Both the position numbers and the translations under genes were made by a program. Under the pieces are notes generated by a model. It did no database searches, was not told the DNA's origin, and was given only the letters and a program-made list of their open reading frames with translations. DNA of 64,000 nt from Blautia hydrogenotrophica DSM 10507 (GTDB lineage: Bacteria > Bacillota > Clostridia > Lachnospirales > Lachnospiraceae), in contig NZ_CP136423.1 in the NCBI RefSeq assembly GCF_034356035.1, positions 2,046,001 to 2,110,000 of the forward strand, written 5' to 3'. Position 1 is the first letter of the stretch. Each line of letters opens with the position of its first letter. Below are positions 58,490-64,000 of the stretch, in pieces.

Positions 58490-58518
58490 AGTATAACATA
58501 AAACTGTTTTAAAGTAAA
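58490..58518 (-). promoter_or_regulatory. Sigma-A promoter for the riboswitch 4 operon
   Basis: TTTACT and TATACT are separated by 17 nt on the minus strand, about 20 nt ahead of the riboswitch P1 stem. It lies immediately past the stop of the YbaK-type gene. Confidence 0.68.
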
Positions 58519-58554
58519 GTATTTTATCCCGAACCTCTCCTTGCGGTATTACCG

Positions 58555-59034
58555 TCATCCGGCTGTCACATCTGCGACCACGCCACGGGTGGTTTTCAAC
58601 AGCCCCTCTACCGGTACTTTCAAGCTCACCCCAATTCTCCCGCCGCTCACATAGATCTCCTCAAAATTCCTGACGCTCTCGTCAAAAACTGTGACATACT
58701 GTTTCTTCATTCCCAGGGGGCTGCATCCTCCCCGGACATACCCTGTCACTTTCTGAATCTCTTTCACATGGACCATATCCACGGATTTCTCTCCCACGGC
58801 CTTCGCTGCCGCCTTTCGGTCCACTTCTTTTTCTATGGGAACCACAAAGACATAATACGCTCTGCTCTTTCCCTCCATAATCAGAGTCTTATAAGACTGG
58901 TCACGCGGAGTTCCCGTCAAATCTGCCACATGAATTCCGTCAATAAACTCCCCGCACTCATAAGTCAATACCTGATAGGGAATCTTCTGACGTTCCAAAA
59001 TTCTCATCGCATTCGTCTTCGCTTCTTTTGCCAT
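58555..59034 (-). CDS. ybaK: YbaK-type aminoacyl-tRNA deacylase
   Basis: A 159-aa protein of the YbaK/ProX editing family, which in trans removes Cys wrongly attached to tRNA-Pro. Visible motifs are the conserved lysine in YKTLIMEG near 50-57, YVFVVPIEKEVDRKAAAKA near 62-80, RGGCSPLGMKK near 104-114 and the C-terminal FEEIYVSGGRIG. I chose the ATG at 59034 (MAKEAKTNAM) because GGGGGG lies 6 nt upstream and the family N-terminus aligns there, rather than 8 codons earlier. It is short and typical in length. It lies downstream of the NagZ-like gene by 37 bp and is probably unrelated to the B12 operon. Confidence 0.9.
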   Translation of the reverse strand: MAKEAKTNAMRILERQKIPYQVLTYECGEFIDGIHVADLTGTPRDQSYKTLIMEGKSRAYYVFVVPIEKEVDRKAAAKAVGEKSVDMVHVKEIQKVTGYVRGGCSPLGMKKQYVTVFDESVRNFEEIYVSGGRIGVSLKVPVEGLLKTTRGVVADVTAG

Positions 59035-59071
59035 TTTTATCCCCCCTGGAAAATCCATTTCAAAACGATTT

Positions 59072-60403
59072 TTATCTATTCTGCATTTCCAGCTTTACCG
59101 TCAATATCCGCCTCAGCGCATCATGTAAACGCTCTTGGGAAATCTCCTGACTGCTGACTGCCTGAAGCACGCCGTTGTATGCCGCCTCGAAATCTGCTGG
59201 CATAAGAACCATGTCAATTCCTGCCTGTATCGCCTGGACTGCTGCCTCTGCGGAAGAATAGTTTTCAGCAATGGCGCCCATGTTCATCGCATCAGTGACA
59301 GCCACACCTTCAAAACCCATCTCTCCCTTTAACAGCTCTGTCACCGCCCAGGACGACAAGCTCGCTGGCATCTGCCCGTCTTCAATCAGAGGAAAACAGA
59401 TATGACCGACCATCACAAACTCCGCTCCCGCGTCGATGCCTGCCTGAAACGGTACAAGTTCCGTCTCCCTTAACTCTTCCAGACTTCTCTGCGCGTAGGC
59501 ATATCCGTTGTGGGAATCTTCCGCCGTCGCCCCATGCCCTGGAAAATGCTTCAAGACCGCCTCGATTTTCTCACCCTTCAGTCCTCTCACTTCCGCTTCT
59601 ACCATCGAAGACACTAAATTGGGGTCACTCCCAAAGGCTCTCTCCTTGACTACTGTATTCTCTGAATTGACCAGTACATCTGCCACAGGCGCGAAATCCA
59701 TATTGAATCCATAACTCTTCAGATAAGCACCCAGAGTCTGTCCTACTTGGTATGCTTGGTCACTGTCACGACCAGCACCCACGTTTTCCATATTTCCCAC
59801 GTTTTCCACCGGAAATGCCTGATTTCCCGCGATTCTCGTCACCGTGCCGCCTTCCTCATCTACAGCCAAAAACGGACTGACTCCTAAGGTCTCCTGGCCA
59901 AGCTCTCGAAAGCTCCTATTCATCGCCGTCAGCTGCTCTTCCGACAAAATATGATTCTCCATATAGACAATCCCACCTACCGGATACTGTCGGAATGCCT
60001 CACAGGTGAGCTCTCCCACCTCTAAGGTTTTGCTGACCTTAGACAGAGAATCCGGCAGCACGAAAAAGAGTTGGGACACCTTCTGCTCTATGGTCATGCG
60101 CTGAATAATGCTCTCCACCTGAGCTGAAAGCCGGTCTGCCTCTGAAATTTCTTTTTCTCGTGAACTGCTTTGCCCGTCTGTCCGCGCCGCAGCATCCTTC
60201 CCCGGTTCCCCCTGAAACTCCTTTTCTTCTCTTGCCGCTCTCTCCTGCATGTCTGTCTCAACGGACATCCTTTTATTTTCTGCAGATAGATGAAACGCGA
60301 AAGCACTGATTCCCATCAGGCACAGCATCCCCAGACAACTGAATAGTGCGGTCAGTACCGCTTTCTTTCTCCTTCTTCGCTCACCGGACCAGCTCATACT
60401 CAC
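59072..60403 (-). CDS. Glycoside hydrolase family 3 beta-N-acetylhexosaminidase (NagZ-like), membrane-anchored
   Basis: A 443-aa protein with a basic N-terminus and one membrane helix (about 14-36; signal or anchor), an acidic linker, and a GH3 TIM barrel (about 85-440). KHFPGHGATAEDSHNGY near 290-306 holds the NagZ Asp/His loop, and VTDAMNMGAI near 375 holds the catalytic aspartate. FAPVADVLVNSENTVVKERAF is split across 240-260. Such enzymes remove GlcNAc from peptidoglycan fragments. Here it would act outside the cell in wall recycling. The start may be GTG at 60403 or ATG at 60397. Either way it overlaps the end of the lectin-like gene by about 20 nt. Confidence 0.9.
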   Translation of the reverse strand: MSMSWSGERRRRKKAVLTALFSCLGMLCLMGISAFAFHLSAENKRMSVETDMQERAAREEKEFQGEPGKDAAARTDGQSSSREKEISEADRLSAQVESIIQRMTIEQKVSQLFFVLPDSLSKVSKTLEVGELTCEAFRQYPVGGIVYMENHILSEEQLTAMNRSFRELGQETLGVSPFLAVDEEGGTVTRIAGNQAFPVENVGNMENVGAGRDSDQAYQVGQTLGAYLKSYGFNMDFAPVADVLVNSENTVVKERAFGSDPNLVSSMVEAEVRGLKGEKIEAVLKHFPGHGATAEDSHNGYAYAQRSLEELRETELVPFQAGIDAGAEFVMVGHICFPLIEDGQMPASLSSWAVTELLKGEMGFEGVAVTDAMNMGAIAENYSSAEAAVQAIQAGIDMVLMPADFEAAYNGVLQAVSSQEISQERLHDALRRILTVKLEMQNR

Positions 60404-61457
60404 AAATGTATCCTATCCTTCCCTTAAATTCAGGCAAAACCTTCGTAAGCTCATTGGGTACATCGTTAATCACCCAGCGCTTTTCTGCTGAATAGTAATT
60501 CATTTCCAGACAGATTTCCTCAACCGCATCATCCTGAAAACTGGGCTCATTGACCATCCAGTACGAGCTCAGCGGAGAATTTACATCGTTGATCGGGTCA
60601 CCGCCGATCACATTGTCAGAATCTATCCAGTGGTAACTTTTTCCTCCAGGGTCTCGCCGCGCGCCGATGAAAAACATGTAGTCCTGCATTCCCTTCGCCT
60701 TGATCTCCCGACAGATCGTCTCAAATTCTTCCGCGCTCTCAATGCGAACCAGATAACCGCCTAAGTTCTTGCACTTCTGATACGCTTCCTCCCAGCTGCA
60801 ATCATCAATCAAATAATCATAAGTGTGTACAATCTCTGGTTTGTCTGTAGGAGTAGGCAAGGGTTCACTCTTTTCCTCTCCACTTTTTGGCGTCTGGCCA
60901 TCCGAGGAAGCATCTGCCGTAGTCTCACTCACCTCGTCATCCTGCGAAGAAGCTCTTTTGCTGTAGAGATAATATCCCGCTAAGATCGCGTCAATCGCTA
61001 AAAACAGGACCAGCAGCACAATCAGAATCGCTTTGACCGGCAGTTTCCCTCTCTCATTTTTCACCGGTTTCTTCTCTTGAAATGTCGGTTTTCCACAGAC
61101 AGGACAGTACTGACAGTCCTCATCTAAAAGAGCACCGCACTGCTGACAGTGCTTCTCACGATAACCCCCAAAATCTTCCGTCCCTTCCGGTCGCCCCCAG
61201 TCAACCTCATCTCCCATGTAGGAATAGCCATTCACATATTGATTCTCCTGCCCAAAGGCTACCGTCTCTTCCTGATCAGATGAGGGCTTCTGCTGAGGTT
61301 GTGACGAGCCGAGGGCCACCGTCTTCTCTTCCTCCTCCGAATATATGGTATTCGGCAGGTCTTCTTCTCTCACCTCAGCAGCTTCCAGGCACTCCCCGCA
61401 TCTCTCACAAAACTTCGCCTCTTGTCGGTTATCAAATCCACATCTTTGGCAAAGCAT
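60381..61457 (-). CDS. Double zinc-ribbon membrane protein with extracellular C-type-lectin-like domain
   Basis: A 358-aa protein. Two zinc ribbons lie on the cytoplasmic side: CQRCGFDNRQEAKFCERCG at about 3-21, and CQQCGALLDEDCQYCPVCG at about 103-121. A low-complexity acidic linker runs between them and a membrane helix lies at about 140-163. A Ser/Glu-rich stalk and a C-terminal C-type-lectin-like domain (about 215-356) follow. The domain shows CSWEEAYQKCKNLGGYLVRI, WIDSD, WMVNEPS, ICLEMNYY and GYICEYE. The lectin domain may bind wall glycan or a protein partner. The overlap with the GH3 gene supports a cell-wall role. No function is established. Confidence 0.78.
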   Translation of the reverse strand: MLCQRCGFDNRQEAKFCERCGECLEAAEVREEDLPNTIYSEEEEKTVALGSSQPQQKPSSDQEETVAFGQENQYVNGYSYMGDEVDWGRPEGTEDFGGYREKHCQQCGALLDEDCQYCPVCGKPTFQEKKPVKNERGKLPVKAILIVLLVLFLAIDAILAGYYLYSKRASSQDDEVSETTADASSDGQTPKSGEEKSEPLPTPTDKPEIVHTYDYLIDDCSWEEAYQKCKNLGGYLVRIESAEEFETICREIKAKGMQDYMFFIGARRDPGGKSYHWIDSDNVIGGDPINDVNSPLSSYWMVNEPSFQDDAVEEICLEMNYYSAEKRWVINDVPNELTKVLPEFKGRIGYICEYELVR

Positions 61458-61573
61458 AGTTCTCCCTCCCTTGACAACTTCTTGTAATATCTGAATTCAT
61501 CCAGCAGAATCTCACAACATTTTAACAACAGTATAACACAAAGTATATAAAAATGGGCAGTCTTTTATAACTG

Positions 61574-62269
61574 CTATCCCTGTCTTTTCCATTGTTTGAG
61601 CTCCTCTTTCTCTTCCTTTGAAACCTGAAGAGATTCCCGGATTTTCTGAATTGCTTTATGATAGGTAAAATCATCCAGGCAGTTATCTCGCAGATATGCC
61701 CGCGTCTGCTGGGGATATGCCGGATAATAGACAGACACCGCCCACGCAACTGCCATTTTTACATAGTAGTCTGGATGTTCTATCCGGTCAAACCAGGCAA
61801 AAGCTCTTTCCATATAGGATTCGTTTACGTAGTATTTCAGAATCATCACTACGCCAAAACGTACCTCATACGCCTGTCTTGAATTCAGGTAAGTTTCCAA
61901 GATCTCCCACATTTTTTCAGGCTCCTGCCTTGCAGTTTTTAATCCAGTACAAAAACTGTCACAGACAGACCAGTTGTCAATCTTTGGAACAAACCTTCTC
62001 AAATAAGGCTCCAGCTTTGACAACGGTGCCCTCACCAGCCCCAGAACCATCCCTTGAAGCATTGTCTCTTCAAAGTACCCATCCCAGGCGTCCCTCAGAT
62101 ATCCGCTCCAATCTTCCCGCGCCAATTCTCCTGCCAGCTTGCGCAGCAAGGGCAGACGAACTCCTAACACTCTGTCTGGTTCTATATTGGGTATCAAACT
62201 GCTGGCGAATCTTTGATAGTCTCTTTCCGACATCATTATTAATCGTTCTCTCAGTTCCTGATTTGTCAT
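61574..62269 (-). CDS. AlkD-like DNA alkylation repair (HEAT-like) protein
   Basis: A 231-aa all-helical protein matching the AlkD family of DNA glycosylases built from HEAT-like repeats. Recognisable parts are GVRLPLLRKLAGELARE near 36-52, the core KIDNWSVCDSFCTGLK near 95-110 (the family NWD..D motif with Ser for the first Asp), VRFGVVMILKYYV near 135-147 and a basic C-terminus. AlkD enzymes excise N3- and N7-alkylpurines. No signal or membrane segment is present. It stands alone on the minus strand between carB and the lectin-like gene. The gap 61458-61573 has only the next gene's ribosome site. Confidence 0.87.
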   Translation of the reverse strand: MTNQELRERLIMMSERDYQRFASSLIPNIEPDRVLGVRLPLLRKLAGELAREDWSGYLRDAWDGYFEETMLQGMVLGLVRAPLSKLEPYLRRFVPKIDNWSVCDSFCTGLKTARQEPEKMWEILETYLNSRQAYEVRFGVVMILKYYVNESYMERAFAWFDRIEHPDYYVKMAVAWAVSVYYPAYPQQTRAYLRDNCLDDFTYHKAIQKIRESLQVSKEEKEELKQWKRQG

Positions 62270-62297
62270 ATACTTTCTTCAAAGCCTTTCTTATAGC

Positions 62298-62353
62298 AGA
62301 AAAAGATACTGCCGACTCCCTCCGAGCGTACAGTACCTTTTTCTCTGTCTCAT
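62298..62353 (-). terminator. Intrinsic terminator downstream of carB
   Basis: Arms GAAAAAGGTACTG and CAGTATCTTTTTC enclose a GC-rich loop with an inner repeat, ending in a T-run on the minus strand, about 45 nt after the carB stop. Confidence 0.72.
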
Positions 62354-62397
62354 ACTTATGCTTTTTTATATAATAGGAAAGACCTTCCTATAAAAGA

Positions 62398-64000
62398 TCA
62401 GATATGGCTGTGCAGCTCCTGAAGAGAAATTACTTCCTTGCTGTTTTGCTTTTTCACGGTCACAATTCCCAGTGCAGACACTTTCGCTGCCGCCATCGTT
62501 GTGATATAAGGCACTCTGCTCTTGATGCAAGCTTTTCTCACATAACTGTCGTCCGCGCCGTCATCATCCGTTCCCTTTGGAGTATTTACAACCAGCTGTA
62601 CTTTGCCATTTGTAATCATATCGTAAATATTGGGTCTTCCCTCTGTCATCTTGTAAACCCTAGAAGCCTCAATCCCATTTTCCTCCAGGTGACTGCGGGT
62701 ATGGCCCGTGGCCATAATGGAAAATCCAGCCTCCTTAAATAGACGCGCCACTTCCACGACTTCACCTTTGTCTCTATCACTGACACTAATCAACACGGTT
62801 CCCTCCAAAGGCAGTTTGCTCTTTGTCGCCTCCTGCGCTTTGTAGAAAGCTTCTCCCACTGTCTTTGCCAGTCCCAGAACTTCCCCTGTAGAACGCATCT
62901 CTGGTCCTAACAGAGGGTCAACCTCTGGGAACATATTAAACGGAAAGACAGCTTCTTTCACTCCATAGTGAGGGATTTCACGCTCTTTTAACTCACCCAA
63001 CGGCGAAGGTGCCCCCGTAAACTCTGAAGTGATGATCTGTGTTGCCAGAGGAACCATCGAGATATTACATACCTTAGATACTAGAGGAACTGTCCTGGAT
63101 GCTCTTGGATTTGCTTCCAACACATAGACTTTTCCATCTTCGATGGCATATTGCATATTCATTAAGCCGCGGACATGCATCTCTTCGGCGATTTTTTTCG
63201 TGTATTCTTTGATGGTCTTTAAGTTCTCCTCAGATATATTTGCGGACGGGATGATACATGCGGAATCTCCAGAATGCACTCCTGCCAACTCGATGTGTTC
63301 CATCACAGCAGGTACGTAGGCATGAGTTCCGTCACTGATCGCGTCTGCTTCACATTCCATCGCATGGCGCAGGAACCGGTCAATCAGTATCGGACGGTCC
63401 GGTGTGACTCCTACTGCCGCCGCCATATAAGCTTTCATGCTCTCCGGCTCATAGACCACTTCCATTCCGCGTCCACCCAATACGTAGGAAGGCCGCACCA
63501 TAACTGGATATCCAATCTTCTCAGCAATCTGCAAAGCTTCCTCCACATTGACTGCCATACCAGCCTCAGGCATTGGAATTTCCAGTTTGTCCATCATTGC
63601 GCGGAACAAATCTCTATCTTCCGCCATGTCAATCACCGCCGGTGGCGTCCCCAAAATCTTCACGCCATATTTTTCCAGGTCTGCCGAGAGATTCAGCGGA
63701 GTCTGCCCGCCAAACTGCGCAATCACACCCAACGGCTTTTCCTTCTTATAGATGCTCAACACATCTTCCAAAGTCAACGGTTCAAAATACAGTTTGTCAG
63801 AAGTATCATAATCTGTTGACACGGTCTCTGGATTACAGTTTACAATAATTGTCTCAAACCCAGCTTTTTTCAGAGCCAAAGCCGCATGTACGCAACAGTA
63901 ATCGAACTCAATACCCTGACCGATACGGTTCGGACCGCCTCCCAAAATCATAATTTTTTTCTCATTTTCACTGACAGGACTCTTATCTTCAATGTGATAA
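62398..64000 (-). CDS. carB: Carbamoyl-phosphate synthase large subunit, C-terminal half (5' end beyond window)
   Basis: The last 533 codons of CarB, which makes carbamoyl phosphate from bicarbonate, ammonia and two ATP for arginine and pyrimidine synthesis. The frame is open to the window edge. MILGGGPNRIGQGIEFDYCC begins the second half, and the second ATP-grasp domain has RPSYVLGGRGMEVVYE near 170-185 and VLEANPRASRTVPLVSK near 295. A C-terminal MGS-like allosteric domain contains SVSDRDKGEVVEVARLF, VVNTPKGTDDDGADDSYVRK and AAAKVSALG. This order is the usual one and no damage is visible. Confidence 0.96.
   Translation of the reverse strand, partial: YHIEDKSPVSENEKKIMILGGGPNRIGQGIEFDYCCVHAALALKKAGFETIIVNCNPETVSTDYDTSDKLYFEPLTLEDVLSIYKKEKPLGVIAQFGGQTPLNLSADLEKYGVKILGTPPAVIDMAEDRDLFRAMMDKLEIPMPEAGMAVNVEEALQIAEKIGYPVMVRPSYVLGGRGMEVVYEPESMKAYMAAAVGVTPDRPILIDRFLRHAMECEADAISDGTHAYVPAVMEHIELAGVHSGDSACIIPSANISEENLKTIKEYTKKIAEEMHVRGLMNMQYAIEDGKVYVLEANPRASRTVPLVSKVCNISMVPLATQIITSEFTGAPSPLGELKEREIPHYGVKEAVFPFNMFPEVDPLLGPEMRSTGEVLGLAKTVGEAFYKAQEATKSKLPLEGTVLISVSDRDKGEVVEVARLFKEAGFSIMATGHTRSHLEENGIEASRVYKMTEGRPNIYDMITNGKVQLVVNTPKGTDDDGADDSYVRKACIKSRVPYITTMAAAKVSALGIVTVKKQNSKEVISLQELHSHI

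Larger units (their letters stand above)
38211..58518 (-). other. Probable single B12-riboswitch operon: barrel/DUF4430 proteins, ECF transporter, MoxR-DUF58-transglutaminase
   Basis: Twelve genes run in one direction from one promoter and riboswitch at the right end. Junctions are 17 bp, 5 bp, 4-nt overlap, 8-nt overlap, 28-nt overlap, 4-nt overlap, 11 bp, 12 bp, 14 bp, 34 bp and 26 bp. I see no terminator hairpin or second promoter within it. The layout is seen directly. Co-transcription is an inference. Confidence 0.75.

Overview
The window is a chromosomal segment of an anaerobic, low-to-moderate GC Gram-positive bacterium, most likely a gut Clostridia of the Lachnospiraceae type. This is an inference from gene content: a one-piece pyruvate:ferredoxin oxidoreductase, pyruvate carboxylase, an Rrf2 regulator, an ECF-type transporter, cobalamin riboswitches, and very large secreted proteins built from Big2, FN3, GLUG, LRR_5 and InlB-type modules. 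Nearly every gene is on the minus strand; the ABC-F gene is the only clear plus-strand gene. I saw no tRNA, rRNA, CRISPR array or intact insertion sequence.

Left part (1-13.4 kb): housekeeping genes. These are a 3'-truncated cobT (lower-ligand activation for B12), a GtrA/GT2 pair, nifJ, pycA with a strong promoter, an rrf2/ccdA redox pair, and an ABC-F ATPase.

Central and right part (13.4-58.5 kb): a cobalamin-controlled surface locus. Four cobalamin riboswitches (about 19.2, 28.7, 35.3 and 58.4 kb) each precede genes for large exported proteins. The first three drive a DUF4430/Big2/FN3 protein (1824 aa), a GLUG/PEGA/FN3 giant (2904 aa), and an LRR_5 plus alpha/alpha-barrel protein followed by a beta-propeller protein. 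The fourth drives what looks like one operon of about 20 kb. Its order is: alpha/alpha-barrel giant, membrane-anchored DUF4430 protein, membrane-anchored alpha/alpha-barrel protein, small membrane-anchored DUF4430 protein, EcfT, fused EcfA-EcfA, S component, MoxR, DUF58, transglutaminase-like protein, LRR_5 protein, and a truncated barrel/FN3 gene. Most junctions overlap or are under 20 bp.

Interpretation: mammalian intrinsic factor and transcobalamin hold B12 between an alpha6/alpha6 barrel and a small beta domain, and DUF4430 is related to that beta domain. Here the two halves occur on separate, alternately ordered proteins directly upstream of an ECF transporter, all under B12 riboswitches. 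I propose a bacterial split-transcobalamin corrinoid capture and relay system: secreted and giant surface proteins, then membrane-tethered barrel/beta pairs, then the ECF importer. The MoxR-DUF58-transglutaminase trio may help assemble or mature it. Its transglutaminase-like member appears to carry Ser in place of the catalytic Cys. Substrate and mechanism are inferred.

The locus is evolving actively. Five proteins end in near-identical triple FN3 tails, there is a 141-bp perfect repeat, and there are FN3/PEGA pseudogene mosaics, decayed copies of a small membrane gene, a frameshifted secreted gene, and a barrel gene that has lost its 5' half.

Right edge (58.5-64 kb): ordinary genes. These are a YbaK-type deacylase, a NagZ-like GH3 enzyme overlapping a zinc-ribbon/C-type-lectin membrane protein, an AlkD-like protein, and the 3' part of carB.
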